A stretch of 47,724 nucleotides of DNA, taken from the NCBI GenBank assembly GCA_902760805.1, contig CACWHY010000030.1, forward strand, positions 1-47,724. The letters are read 5' to 3'. The DNA is from Ruminococcus flavefaciens (lineage in GTDB: Bacteria; Bacillota; Clostridia; Oscillospirales; Ruminococcaceae). Below the pieces are notes generated by a model. The model made no database searches, was not told where the DNA came from, and was given only the letters and a program-made list of their open reading frames with translations. Positions 1 through 8,776 of this stretch are shown here, one piece after another (within the stretch, counting starts at the first letter, position 1; every line of letters starts with the position of its first letter). Both the position numbers and the translations under genes were made by a program.

Positions 1-240
1 GTTTTCCTCTCTGCACTCTCTTTTCCCTCACTCCCCACCCCCACCGGCTTTTGACTGTTCTTCGCAGAACCCTTCGGGTCTGCTGGGTTTTGATATTCGT
101 TATTGCGGGCGGATAATATCCGCCCCTACATTTTTTTGTGGCGGCCGGGCGGACACATGGGTCCGCCCCTACAATTCGTTTCGGCGCACATCATCAAAAA
201 ATGCCGCCTCCTCATTTGCCCAAGAACAAATTTTCGATTT
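1..240. repeat. Intergenic repeat block with palindromes
   Basis: No gene is supported in positions 1-304. Positions 1-21 and 42-86 recur almost unchanged at 35584-35604 and 35606-35650. A small hairpin lies at about 64-83. Positions 107-125 are a palindrome built on GGGCGGATA/TATCCGCCC. Positions 147-168 are an inverted repeat GGGCGGAC/GTCCGCCC followed by CCTACA, found again at 35673-35699 and in variant form at 47521-47544. This is seen directly. That it is a dispersed, non-coding family in this genome is inferred. Confidence 0.75.
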
Positions 241-244
241 TCTG

Positions 245-273
245 TTGACAAGAGCTGCTCTGACGTGTATAAT
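245..273 (+). promoter_or_regulatory. Sigma-A promoter for the 305 lipoprotein gene
   Basis: TTGACA at 245-250 and TATAAT at 268-273 are separated by 17 bases, an exact match to the housekeeping consensus. An AAGGAGT ribosome site follows at about 293-299, just before the ATG at 305. Confidence 0.9.
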
Positions 274-304
274 TATATTATATCCACGTTTTTAAGGAGT
301 CTTT

Positions 305-1399
305 ATGCGTAAGATCTTTCTTTTGGCAGCTGCGGCTTGTCTGGCGCTTTGTGGCTGTAATTCGGCAAAAACTGACAGCAGCTCTGCTCTCCCTCAGCCC
401 TCGGCAGAGGCACAGACTCAGCCGGTAACTGCCCCCGTGACCGCCGCTCTCACTGAGCTGCCCGTCACTGCTCCGGGGGAATTCGGCCAGCCCGACCCAT
501 GGACTCAGGACAGCAATATAGTCCTCATCGGCGAGGACGGCAGCTACTACTACAGCTGCGAGACCGGCTGGTATGAGGGGCCGTTTTCCGTGTGGTACAG
601 GGACGACCTTGCCGGGAATATCACTCAGCTTGACATTCCAGCCGGTATCGACGAGACCGGTTATAATTACTATGATGTGCTGGCAATGGCTGACGGAGCG
701 CTTTGGGTGGAATTCCGGAAGGCCGGTGACGAGAGCTCTGACCTGTGCGCTTACAGGGACGGCCAGCTGGAGGACTTCCCCGAGCCTGCCGGAAGCTCGA
801 AGATCCGGGCTTTTTCGGAGGATGGCATATACTTCGTCCATGAAGGAGGGATCTGGCTGGCGGAGTATTCCGGCGGTCAGGAGCAGGTCTGCGTACCGGA
901 CACGGGGACTGCTGACATTACCGGGATCTGCGTCCACGAAGGCACCGCTTATCTGGACGCAGCCGGAGCCGATTCGGGGATATATTCTTGTGACCTAAAA
1001 ACCGGAGAATGCCGCTATATCTCGCCGGGAAACGCCTCTTTTATCGCAGGGGACCGGCTCTACTTCCGCCAGCCCGAGGGGATCTTCCGGGTGAGCCTTG
1101 ACGGAACGGCCACTGAGCGCCTTACAGACAAGGCGGCGTCCCATTTCTGTCTGTGTGACGGTAAGCTGTACTACACCACATACCAGGAAAATTCCGCACT
1201 ATATTGCCTTGACGAAAACGGAGAGACAACTGTCGTGCTGGGAGCCGGAGATCTTCCGGAATGCACCGGGATCAACCGGGTCAGCGCCGTGGACGGACAG
1301 CTCTTCGCCGAGGGCTATTCCGGAGCCTTCTGGTACGTTATTGCAAAAATGCAGCCTGACGGCTCCTGGGATATAGTCCACCAGGGAGAGGAGGGCTGA
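305..1399 (+). CDS. Lipoprotein with beta-propeller-like repeats (DUF5050-like)
   Basis: This 364-residue protein begins with a lipoprotein signal peptide whose lipobox is LCGC (Cys18), so it should be lipid-anchored outside the membrane. A Ser/Thr/Pro-rich spacer follows to about residue 55. The rest has repeated short strands of the type 'xLYY...', 'GIYxV', 'GIFRVSLDG' and 'ALYCLDENG' spaced about 40-50 residues apart, as in DUF5050/YWTD-like beta-propellers. No catalytic motif is visible. It has its own consensus promoter and a good ribosome site, and is followed after one base by a DUF2726 gene, probably co-transcribed. The substrate or partner is unknown. The fold assignment is inferred from the repeat pattern. 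Confidence 0.7.
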   Translation: MRKIFLLAAAACLALCGCNSAKTDSSSALPQPSAEAQTQPVTAPVTAALTELPVTAPGEFGQPDPWTQDSNIVLIGEDGSYYYSCETGWYEGPFSVWYRDDLAGNITQLDIPAGIDETGYNYYDVLAMADGALWVEFRKAGDESSDLCAYRDGQLEDFPEPAGSSKIRAFSEDGIYFVHEGGIWLAEYSGGQEQVCVPDTGTADITGICVHEGTAYLDAAGADSGIYSCDLKTGECRYISPGNASFIAGDRLYFRQPEGIFRVSLDGTATERLTDKAASHFCLCDGKLYYTTYQENSALYCLDENGETTVVLGAGDLPECTGINRVSAVDGQLFAEGYSGAFWYVIAKMQPDGSWDIVHQGEEG

Positions 1400-1400
1400 T

Positions 1401-1874
1401 TTGAACGACAAGGATCTGATCCTCCTGCTGATCTTCGGGGCAGCCCTTGCCCTGGGGATCTGGCTGTGGAGGCGCTTTCGCAAGCCGGACATCACCAAGC
1501 TCTACCAGCCCAAAACGATCCTCACCGACCGTGAGTATGAGTTCTACACAAGGCTGCTGCCCGTTGCGGAGGAATACGGCCTTTTCGTGCTGATGAAGGT
1601 CAGGCTGGCGGATCTTCTTGAGCCCAAGCCAAAGGACGTAAATCCCCTTTGGATGGAGTGCTTCAACAAGATCAAGGCCAAGCATATCGACTTCGCACTG
1701 GCTGACCGGGATACGAATATCGTTGCCCTGATCGAGCTGGACGACTCCACCCACGCCCGAAAGGACAGAACTGAGCGGGATATTTTCGTAAATGCGATCC
1801 TGGAGAACACCGGCTATACGCTGCTGCGCACATACGGCGACACCGATGTGATCCGGGAGTTTCTGGGGAATTGA
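1401..1874 (+). CDS. DUF2726 domain protein with N-terminal membrane anchor
   Basis: This 157-residue protein starts with TTG at 1401, one base after the upstream stop. A purine-rich GGGAGAGGAGG stretch at 1383-1394 supports this start. Residues 5-22 form a single hydrophobic segment. Residues about 35-155 match the DUF2726 pattern: a basic/aromatic start (LYQPKTILTDREYEFY), then DFAL...IELDDSTH followed by an R/D/E-rich stretch. This layout resembles PD-(D/E)XK or VSR-like nuclease cores, but the family's activity is not established. It ends base to base against the convergent spoIID-like gene. Family assignment is fairly secure; function is unknown. Confidence 0.75.
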   Translation: MNDKDLILLLIFGAALALGIWLWRRFRKPDITKLYQPKTILTDREYEFYTRLLPVAEEYGLFVLMKVRLADLLEPKPKDVNPLWMECFNKIKAKHIDFALADRDTNIVALIELDDSTHARKDRTERDIFVNAILENTGYTLLRTYGDTDVIREFLGN

Positions 1875-2894
1875 TCATGAGACCGGCTGGACCTTGCAGC
1901 CGGGATAATAGTGAGCCAGGATCTCCTGCCAGGTGCTGCCGGCCTGTGCCATGGCATTTGCACCGTACTGGCTCATACCAACGCCGTGTCCGTAGCCCTT
2001 TGTGGTGAACACGGCGTTTCCGTCTTTCACGGAGTAGTCGAAGCAGGCCGAGCGCAGTCCAAGAGCCGTGCGGAGCTCGCCCCCGGAGACCTCTTTCCCG
2101 CCCACTGAGGCCGAGAGCACTGTTCCCGAGGAGGAAAGCTCCAGCACCTTCACCCAATCAGCCATATCCTCACCCAGCTCAAGCTCACCAAAGGCGGAGG
2201 TCAGCTTCTCCCGGAGCACCTCCTGGGAGAGCTGTGTTTCCTCCATGAACCGGGGAGCGTTCACGTCCTGAGGGCTGTCCACCGGCACAAGGTAGTCCAC
2301 CGCCGCACCCCAGGCGTTTTCGGCGCTTTCCGTGCGGCCGGAGGACATGGAGTGAAAGGCGGAGATTATCGGCTCGTCCTCATAGGTGATGATGTAGGGC
2401 ATTACCTCGTCTGCGGCATGGCTGACCTTTTCGTAGAGCTGGTCAAAGTCCTGGCCGTAGTATGTGCGGATCTGGTCAAGGGTCAGATAGCCCTGATATT
2501 TGGCGGTATCATTGGAAAGATCCGCCCCCTTCAGATCGGGATCCGGAGAGGTGAGCCTCTTCCGGCGGAGCCTCTCTGCGTAGGTGTGGGCAGCAGCAGC
2601 CTGCGCCTTGAGAGCCTCCTCCTCAAAGGCAGCCGGCATCTCCGCACAGACCGCCCCGATAACGTAGTCCCGGACAGGCACTTCTGTCACCTCTCCCGTG
2701 GCTGTGTCAAGCACCCTGTAGGGCTCCGGAGCAACTTCCTCCGGCTCACTGCCCGGCGAGAGCTCCCCCACGTCGGAAAATTCCCGGATCTCCGGCAGCT
2801 GCACCGGCTTTTTCCCGGACATTGCCGCCGGAAGTGCCGGTATCACAGCCGCTGATAATGCGATCAGTGCAAGACTCAGCAGATCTCTTTTCAT
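1875..2894 (-). CDS. spoIID: SpoIID/LytB-domain protein (stage II sporulation protein D-like)
   Basis: The 339-residue protein has an N-terminal signal or membrane segment (about residues 5-25), an acidic/proline spacer, and a SpoIID domain from about residue 58 to the end. SpoIID is a lytic transglycosylase that cleaves peptidoglycan stripped of stem peptides during engulfment of the forespore. The conserved EMPAxFxxEALKAQA block with its likely catalytic Glu (E85) is present, as is the C-terminal GYGHGVGMSQYGA motif. A GGAAAGAG ribosome site precedes the ATG. It is divergent from citrate synthase and convergent with the DUF2726 gene. It could instead be a vegetative LytB-type paralogue, because no other engulfment gene is next to it. 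Confidence 0.85.
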   Translation of the reverse strand: MKRDLLSLALIALSAAVIPALPAAMSGKKPVQLPEIREFSDVGELSPGSEPEEVAPEPYRVLDTATGEVTEVPVRDYVIGAVCAEMPAAFEEEALKAQAAAAHTYAERLRRKRLTSPDPDLKGADLSNDTAKYQGYLTLDQIRTYYGQDFDQLYEKVSHAADEVMPYIITYEDEPIISAFHSMSSGRTESAENAWGAAVDYLVPVDSPQDVNAPRFMEETQLSQEVLREKLTSAFGELELGEDMADWVKVLELSSSGTVLSASVGGKEVSGGELRTALGLRSACFDYSVKDGNAVFTTKGYGHGVGMSQYGANAMAQAGSTWQEILAHYYPGCKVQPVS

Positions 2895-2921
2895 TTTTAC
2901 TCTTTCCTTCCTTTAAAGTAT

Positions 2922-2950
2922 TTGACAGAACGCCTGAATTGGTGTATAAT
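2922..2950 (+). promoter_or_regulatory. Sigma-A promoter for the citrate synthase operon
   Basis: TTGACA at 2922-2927 and TATAAT at 2945-2950 are 17 bases apart, a perfect consensus. It drives the plus-strand run that begins with the ATG at 2984 and lies in the 89-base divergent gap with the spoIID-like gene. No further promoter of this quality was seen before the hairpins near 13790. Confidence 0.92.
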
Positions 2951-2983
2951 TGATAATGAATATGTTGATTGGAGAGTGATACT

Positions 2984-4345
2984 ATGCCGACATTTATCTC
3001 TGGCGCCAATATTACAAGTTTATGCAGTCAGCTTGCGGAAAATACCGCTATCGACCCTAAGCTGTATGAAAAATATCATGTTAAGAGGGGTCTTCGCAAC
3101 AGCGACGGCACAGGCGTTATGGCCGGCATTACTAATATATGCAACGTTCACGGCTATCTGATGAACGAGGGCGAGGTTGAGCCGATCCCCGGCCAGCTCT
3201 TTTTCCGTGGCTACAGCATCAACGACATCGTTGCCAATGTTGAGGCCGAGGACCGCTTCGGCTATGAGGAGACCGCATTCCTGCTGCTCTTCGGACACCT
3301 TCCCACTGAGAAGGAGCTGAAGAACTTCACCACCTATATCTCGCTGAAAAGAGACCTTCCCAACGGCTTCGTGGAGGACATGATCCTGAAGGCTCCCTCA
3401 AAGAACGTCATGAACAAGCTGGCTCGTTCTGTGCTGGCTCTGTATTCCTACGACGACGACTGCGAGAGCAAGGGCCTTGAAAACGAGATGCGCACAGCCG
3501 TTAGCCTTATCGCTAAGCTGCCCGTCATAATGGCGGCTGCTTACCAGGTGAAGCGCAGAGTCTTCGACAACCAGTCCATGATCATGCACCCCCTCAATTA
3601 TGAGGAAAATACCGCCCAGACCATTCTCTCCCTCCTTCGCCCTGACAGGCAGTATACCAAGGAGGAGGCTCAGATGCTGGACACTCTGCTGATGCTCCAG
3701 GCTGAGCACGGCGGCGGAAACAACTCCACCTTTACCTGCCGAGTGCTGACATCCTCCGGCACAGACCCCTATTCAGCCTACTCTTCAGCTATCAGCTCCC
3801 TCAAGGGTCCCCGTCACGGCGGAGCTAACCTCCAGGTGATCAATATGCTGGACAACTTCAAGGCCAACATCAAGCACTGGGACAACGAGGGCGAGGTGGC
3901 TGACTATATGCGCCGCACTATCCGCAAGGAGACCAATGACGGCTCCGGCCTGATCTACGGAATGGGCCACGCCGTTTACACTATATCCGATCCCCGTGCT
4001 GTTATCCTCAAGAAGAAGGCCTTCGAGCTGGCTAAGGGCAGGGAGATCGAGGCGGAATTCCGCCTTCTGGAAACTGTTGAGCGCCTTACCCCCGAGATAT
4101 TCAAGGAGGTCAAGGGCAGCGCTAAGACCATGTGCGCCAACGTTGATATGTACTCAGGACTTGTTTACCGTATGCTGGGTATCCCCGACGAGCTGTTCAC
4201 GCCCCTTTTCGCAGTTGCGAGAATGTCAGGCTGGGCTGCTCACCGCATGGAGGAGATCCTCACCGGCGGCAGGATAATCCGTCCCGCTTACAAGGCTATC
4301 GCCAAGGAGCGTGAGTACATAAAGATCGGCGACAGGGGAGAATGA
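2984..4345 (+). CDS. gltA: Citrate synthase
   Basis: This 453-residue enzyme condenses oxaloacetate and acetyl-CoA to citrate, the entry to 2-oxoglutarate and glutamate synthesis in an anaerobe. The family's residues are visible: EHGGGN around His242, GPRHGG with His278, GMGHAVY with His329, and NVDMYSG with Asp388. These correspond to the substrate-binding and catalytic His/His/Asp set. A TTG five codons upstream (2969) is open, but GGAGAG at 2971-2976 sits seven bases before the ATG at 2984, so that start is chosen. It is the first gene of a long plus-strand operon, and its last four bases overlap the next gene. The length is normal for the family. Confidence 0.95.
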   Translation: MPTFISGANITSLCSQLAENTAIDPKLYEKYHVKRGLRNSDGTGVMAGITNICNVHGYLMNEGEVEPIPGQLFFRGYSINDIVANVEAEDRFGYEETAFLLLFGHLPTEKELKNFTTYISLKRDLPNGFVEDMILKAPSKNVMNKLARSVLALYSYDDDCESKGLENEMRTAVSLIAKLPVIMAAAYQVKRRVFDNQSMIMHPLNYEENTAQTILSLLRPDRQYTKEEAQMLDTLLMLQAEHGGGNNSTFTCRVLTSSGTDPYSAYSSAISSLKGPRHGGANLQVINMLDNFKANIKHWDNEGEVADYMRRTIRKETNDGSGLIYGMGHAVYTISDPRAVILKKKAFELAKGREIEAEFRLLETVERLTPEIFKEVKGSAKTMCANVDMYSGLVYRMLGIPDELFTPLFAVARMSGWAAHRMEEILTGGRIIRPAYKAIAKEREYIKIGDRGE

Positions 4346-5670
4346 ACACCGTGAAAACGGCTTGCCTTCTGGGAGCAGCTCTATTGCTGCCGGCGGCCTC
4401 AATGACGGGCTGTTCCTTCGGAACAAGCATCGACAACATCATGGCTCCGCCCAAGCTCAGCGTTGAGCAGGAGCAGATATACAGCGCCCTTACCGACGCA
4501 GCAGGCTCCTCCATAAGCCTGAAATACCCCCGATCCGGCAAGTACCTCTCCGCATTCATCGTGGAGGACATCGACGGCGACGGCGGCAACGAGGCCGTGG
4601 TATTCTACGAAAGATCCGGCCTTGGCGTTGAGGAGAACACCCTGCGCATAAACGTGCTGGACAAAGACGGCGACGACTGGCGGTCAGTCTGTGACACTCC
4701 GGCGGAGGGCTCTGAGATCGAGAAGGTCATGATCTCACGGCTGGGCACCAATGACAGGGTCAACCTGATCATCGGAAGCAGCCTTATCAACCGCTCAGAG
4801 AAGAACGTGACCATGTACAACTACGAAAACGGCTCGATCACCGCAAATTTCTCTGAGTCCTACTCCTTCTTCGACGTCACTGACCTGGACGGCGATGAGG
4901 AAAACGAGTTCTTTCTCCTTGCCGGAGCAGCTACCGGCTCCCCTGCAAAGGCGGAGGTCTTCAAGCTGGACGGCAAGGGCATCTACACTAAATACAGCTG
5001 CGACCTCAGCGGCAGCTTCTCCGAGTTCGACAGCCTCAGCTACGGCACCCTGGAGGACGGCCGTCAGGCCCTTTACATCGACGCTGTTTCGGGAGCCGGA
5101 TCTGTCCAGACCGACATGATCTACCTGGACGGCGAGCGGCTGAAAAAGATCTTCGAGACCCCCGAGGAATCCGCCTCAACTGTCCGGCCGGCCGGCTGCT
5201 CCTGTATGGACGTGGACGGCGACGGCGTGCTGGAGATCCCCGTGCAGACCATTGCCGAGGGCTATGAGGAGGTCCCCGAGAGCGAGCAGATCCGCCTTAC
5301 CAACTGGATGAAGGTGGGTCAGGACAACCGCCTTGAACGGAAATACTCCTCCTACTACAGCGTGGGCGACGGGTATATCTTCATTTTCCCCGAAAAATGG
5401 CGGGGAAAGGTCACGGTGAAGCGTGACGCAGTAAACGATGAGATGGTCTTTTGCACCTATGAGGACGGCAAGGCCGGCAGCGAGCTCATGAGGATCTTCG
5501 CCGCCGAGGACGTGGCCTCCCGTGAGGACCGTATCTCCACCGGATATATGCTTTTGCACACAAAGGGCGAAACGGCATATCTTGCCTATGTTCCGCCCCT
5601 TACCGAGAGCAGCAGTGAGCTGGCTCTCTCACCGGCAGACGCCGCCGTGCGCTTCTGCTTTAGGGAATAA
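4342..5670 (+). CDS. Lipoprotein with FG-GAP/VCBS-like Asp-rich repeats
   Basis: This 442-residue protein has a signal peptide ending in a lipobox-like MTGC (Cys24) and should be membrane-anchored outside the cell. It carries three acidic calcium-loop-like motifs, DIDGDGGNE, DLDGDEENE and DVDGDGVLE, each at the start of a strand-rich unit. This is the pattern of FG-GAP/VCBS beta-propeller repeats. It overlaps citrate synthase by four bases (ATGA), so translation is probably coupled. It is followed after 26 bases by a response regulator and a sensor kinase. That order suggests, but does not prove, that the lipoprotein is a partner or input of that sensor. No enzyme motif is seen. Confidence 0.75.
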   Translation: MNTVKTACLLGAALLLPAASMTGCSFGTSIDNIMAPPKLSVEQEQIYSALTDAAGSSISLKYPRSGKYLSAFIVEDIDGDGGNEAVVFYERSGLGVEENTLRINVLDKDGDDWRSVCDTPAEGSEIEKVMISRLGTNDRVNLIIGSSLINRSEKNVTMYNYENGSITANFSESYSFFDVTDLDGDEENEFFLLAGAATGSPAKAEVFKLDGKGIYTKYSCDLSGSFSEFDSLSYGTLEDGRQALYIDAVSGAGSVQTDMIYLDGERLKKIFETPEESASTVRPAGCSCMDVDGDGVLEIPVQTIAEGYEEVPESEQIRLTNWMKVGQDNRLERKYSSYYSVGDGYIFIFPEKWRGKVTVKRDAVNDEMVFCTYEDGKAGSELMRIFAAEDVASREDRISTGYMLLHTKGETAYLAYVPPLTESSSELALSPADAAVRFCFRE

Positions 5671-5696
5671 CGGTATCAATACAAAGGAGTGATCTT

Positions 5697-6398
5697 ATGA
5701 AACGTATCCTTATCTGCGAGGACGAGGCAACGATCCGTGAGTTCGTTGTGATCAACCTCAAGCGTGCCGGCTATGACGTGGTCGATGTGGACTGCGGCGA
5801 GGCGGCTCTGGCCACATTTGAGGCCGAGCACGGGAACTTCGACATCGTGTTGCTGGATATAATGATGCCAGGCATCGACGGCTTTACGGTGTGCAAGAAG
5901 ATAAGGGAGAAAAGCTCTACTATCGGTATCATCATGCTCACCGCAAGAACTCAGGAAATGGACAAGGTCAGCGGTCTTATGATCGGTGCTGACGATTATA
6001 TCACCAAGCCCTTCTCTCCCTCTGAGCTCAATGCAAGAGTTGACGCTATCTACAGAAGAGTCTGCATGAGCTTCATCAAGAACGAAAAGCAGTCTGTTAT
6101 CGAGAGCGGCCCCTTCGTCCTCAACCTGAAGAGCCGCACTGTTACCAAGAACGGCACTCCCATCGAGCTGACTCAGGTGGAATACCAGATCCTTGAGTAT
6201 TTCATGAACAACAAGAACACCGCTCTTGACCGCTCAAGCATTCTCAGCCACATCTGGGGCGAGAGCTACTACGGCGATGACAAGATCGTTGACGTTAATA
6301 TCAGACGTATCCGCATGAAGATCGAGGAAGAGCCCTCAAACCCCAAGTATATCATAACTATCTGGGGCTATGGATATAAATGGAATGATACTCAGTAA
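5697..6398 (+). CDS. OmpR/PhoB-family response regulator
   Basis: The 233-residue protein has an N-terminal receiver domain (about 1-120) with the phospho-acceptor Asp54 in DIVLLDIMMPG, the acidic pair E9/D10, and a conserved Lys in the DDYITKPF motif. A C-terminal winged-helix DNA-binding domain (about 130-232) ends with VDVNIRRIRMKIEEE and IITIWGYGYKW, typical of OmpR/PhoB. An AAAGGAGTG ribosome site precedes the ATG. The stop codon overlaps the start of the kinase gene by one base (TAATG), so the pair is translationally coupled. PhoP/PhoB-like identity is possible, but the target genes cannot be told from the sequence. Confidence 0.92.
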   Translation: MKRILICEDEATIREFVVINLKRAGYDVVDVDCGEAALATFEAEHGNFDIVLLDIMMPGIDGFTVCKKIREKSSTIGIIMLTARTQEMDKVSGLMIGADDYITKPFSPSELNARVDAIYRRVCMSFIKNEKQSVIESGPFVLNLKSRTVTKNGTPIELTQVEYQILEYFMNNKNTALDRSSILSHIWGESYYGDDKIVDVNIRRIRMKIEEEPSNPKYIITIWGYGYKWNDTQ

Positions 6399-7804
6399 TG
6401 GCTAAAAAAAGTATTACCAAGCGCTGGATCTTCAACAATCTGGGCGTTGTGGTGCTGGCACTCATGGTGATCGAGATGACGGTCATCTATGCGGTACACA
6501 GCTATTTCTATAATTCGGCCAAGCAGTACCTCTTCTCAAAGATAAACGCAGTTACAAGCGTTTTGAGCATACACTCTCAGGACAGCGCTGCAAATTTCTC
6601 CGCAGAGATGAGGACCATGCTTGAGACCTTCAACGAGAAGGACAAGATCGAGCTCATGGCCATAAACTCCAAGGGCAGAGTGGTGCTGACCTCATCGGGA
6701 TTTTCTCCGGACGAGGACTCGCTGATGCCTGACTATCAGGAGGCTATGGACGAGGGCGAGGGCTCCTATGTGGGAAAGCTCTCCAGCGGCGAGAAGATCC
6801 TTGCAGTATCGGTGCCTATAACCTCACTGAGCAGCGAGTACAGCTCTGTGCGAATGGTCACCTCACTGACGGAGATCGACAATACGATCAAGGGCTATAT
6901 CCTGGCGGTCACGGTGATCGTCTCAGCCATTATCCTGATCATCATCGTCACCGGTCTTTACTTCGCAGGATCCATCGTCAGGCCTATCCGCCAGATCAGC
7001 GGCATCGCCAGAAAGTTCGCAATGGGCGATTTCTCCGTCCGTATCGAGAACGACAGCGATGACGAGATCGGCGAGCTGTGTACGGCTATCAACCACATGG
7101 CCGACGAGCTCTCTACCGCTGAGGCTATGAAGAATGAGTTCATCTCATCTGTTTCCCACGAGCTGAGAACTCCCCTCACAGCGATCAAGGGCTGGGCAGA
7201 GACCCTTATGGTGGACGGCGGCGAAAGTCCTGACACTATGAAAAAGGGCGTTGGCGTCATCGTCAACGAGACTGAGCGACTCTCCCAAATGGTTGAGGAG
7301 CTGCTGGACTTCTCCCGTATGCAGAACGGCCATTTCACTCTGCAAAAGGCAAATATGGACATCTTGGCCGAGCTGGGCGACGCTGTGCTGATATACAGCG
7401 ACAAGGCTAGGCGTGAAAATAAACAGATCATCTACGAGGAGCCGGAGATGCTCCCCATAGTATTTGGCGACAAAAACCGCATAAGACAGGTGTTTATCAA
7501 CATTATCGACAACGCCGTGAAGTATTCCTCCTCAGGCGATACGGTGACTATCCGTGCTTGGGAGGAGGGCGGACGGGTATTGGTCTCGGTAACTGATACG
7601 GGCTGCGGTATCAAAAGCTCGGATCTTTCCAAGGTCAAGACCAAGTTCTATAAGGCCAACCACACCCGCAGAGGCTCAGGCATCGGCCTGGCAGTTGCGG
7701 ACGAGATCATGGCTATGCACGGCGGATCTATGGACATAACCAGCCCCGGCGAGGGCAAAGGCACTACCGTTACTATCTCACTGCCGGCTAAGAGCTCGCA
7801 GTGA
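6398..7804 (+). CDS. Membrane sensor histidine kinase
   Basis: This 468-residue kinase pairs with the regulator just upstream. It has membrane segments at about residues 13-38 and 166-194 bracketing an extracytoplasmic sensor region of about 125 residues. A HAMP linker (about 192-245) follows, then a HisKA domain with phospho-acceptor His254 in SSVSHELRTPL. The HATPase_c domain has an N-box (INIIDNAVKYS), G1 (VTDTGCGI) and G2 (GSGIGLAVADEI) motifs. It senses an extracytoplasmic signal and phosphorylates the response regulator. The ligand is unknown. The Asp-rich lipoprotein encoded two genes upstream is the obvious candidate partner (inference). Confidence 0.93.
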   Translation: MAKKSITKRWIFNNLGVVVLALMVIEMTVIYAVHSYFYNSAKQYLFSKINAVTSVLSIHSQDSAANFSAEMRTMLETFNEKDKIELMAINSKGRVVLTSSGFSPDEDSLMPDYQEAMDEGEGSYVGKLSSGEKILAVSVPITSLSSEYSSVRMVTSLTEIDNTIKGYILAVTVIVSAIILIIIVTGLYFAGSIVRPIRQISGIARKFAMGDFSVRIENDSDDEIGELCTAINHMADELSTAEAMKNEFISSVSHELRTPLTAIKGWAETLMVDGGESPDTMKKGVGVIVNETERLSQMVEELLDFSRMQNGHFTLQKANMDILAELGDAVLIYSDKARRENKQIIYEEPEMLPIVFGDKNRIRQVFINIIDNAVKYSSSGDTVTIRAWEEGGRVLVSVTDTGCGIKSSDLSKVKTKFYKANHTRRGSGIGLAVADEIMAMHGGSMDITSPGEGKGTTVTISLPAKSSQ

Positions 7805-7822
7805 CCGCAATTAGGAGAAAAT

Positions 7823-8776
7823 ATGGGAAAAGAAAACACTCAGGCCGATCAGCAGTGCTGTGAGAAATTCAAGTCGAAGATCGGCGGTCAGGCTCTGGTG
7901 GAGGGCATAATGATGCTGGGTCCGGACACAGGCGCAATGGCCTGCCGGCTGCCCGACGGCACTATCGACCTGGAGACCTGGAAGGAAAACAACGGAAAGA
8001 ACGCTCCCTGGTATAAGAAGATCCCCCTTGTGAGAGGCTGTACCAACTTCGTCATCTCGCTGGCGAAGGGCTACAAGTACATGATGAAGTCCGCTGAAAA
8101 GCAGATGACCGAGGAGGAACTGAAGGAGCAGAAGTCCGAGGACGGCAGCAACAAGACCATCTATGAGCTGGCCATGGTGGTGGGAGTGCTCTTGGGAGTG
8201 CTCATCGCTGTGGGACTGTTCATCTTCCTGCCGAAATTCATCGTGGGACTCTTCCCGGCGATCAAGAAAATGCGGATCCTCCGCTCCATTCTTGAGGGCG
8301 TGGTGAAGATCGCACTTTTCGTGGCTTATATGGCCGCTGTGAGCCTGATGAAGGACATAAGGCGCCAGTATATGTACCACGGCGCCGAGCACAAAACTAT
8401 CGCCTGCCATGAGGCGGAGCTGCCCCTGACTGTGGAGAACATCAGGAAGCAGAGCCGTTTCCACAAGCGCTGCGGCACCAGCTTCATCTTCATCGTGCTG
8501 CTGGTGAGCATCTTCGTGATGTGCTTCGTGCCGTTCACAGTCACCTGGCAGAGGATCGTGGCTTCGCTGGTGCTCCTGCCGCTGGTGGTGGGAGTTTCCT
8601 ACGAGTGCATTCGCATTGCCGGAAACAACGACAACCTGTTCACAAGGATACTCTCCGCCCCGGGTCTGGCCATGCAGCGCATCACCACCCGTGAGCCGGA
8701 CGACTCCATGATAGAGATCGCTATCGCCGCCATGAAGCCCTGTATCCCGGCGGATAAGTCGGAGGACAAATGGTAA
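7823..8776 (+). CDS. yqhQ: DUF1385 membrane protein, YqhQ family
   Basis: This 317-residue protein carries the DUF1385/YqhQ signature: a GGQALVEGIMMLGP start, and the central YMYHGAEHKTIACHE motif followed by an RxHKRCGTSF block. Four or more hydrophobic stretches are visible (about 110-140, 152-172, 213-230 and 236-262). The function of the family is not established. In many Firmicutes it lies next to prmC/prfA, and here prmC follows with a seven-base overlap. An AGGAGAAAAT ribosome site precedes the ATG, 18 bases after the kinase stop, so it is probably in the same transcript. Confidence 0.9.
   Translation: MGKENTQADQQCCEKFKSKIGGQALVEGIMMLGPDTGAMACRLPDGTIDLETWKENNGKNAPWYKKIPLVRGCTNFVISLAKGYKYMMKSAEKQMTEEELKEQKSEDGSNKTIYELAMVVGVLLGVLIAVGLFIFLPKFIVGLFPAIKKMRILRSILEGVVKIALFVAYMAAVSLMKDIRRQYMYHGAEHKTIACHEAELPLTVENIRKQSRFHKRCGTSFIFIVLLVSIFVMCFVPFTVTWQRIVASLVLLPLVVGVSYECIRIAGNNDNLFTRILSAPGLAMQRITTREPDDSMIEIAIAAMKPCIPADKSEDKW

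Noticed and set aside
103-312. 69-residue open frame on the plus strand near the left edge
   Set aside because: It runs through palindromic repeats and a perfect promoter, has no ribosome site, and its protein is low-complexity.
1672-2157. Long open frames antisense or out of frame to DUF2726 and spoIID-like genes
   Set aside because: They are shadows of real genes, with Arg/Pro/Ser-rich products and no ribosome sites.
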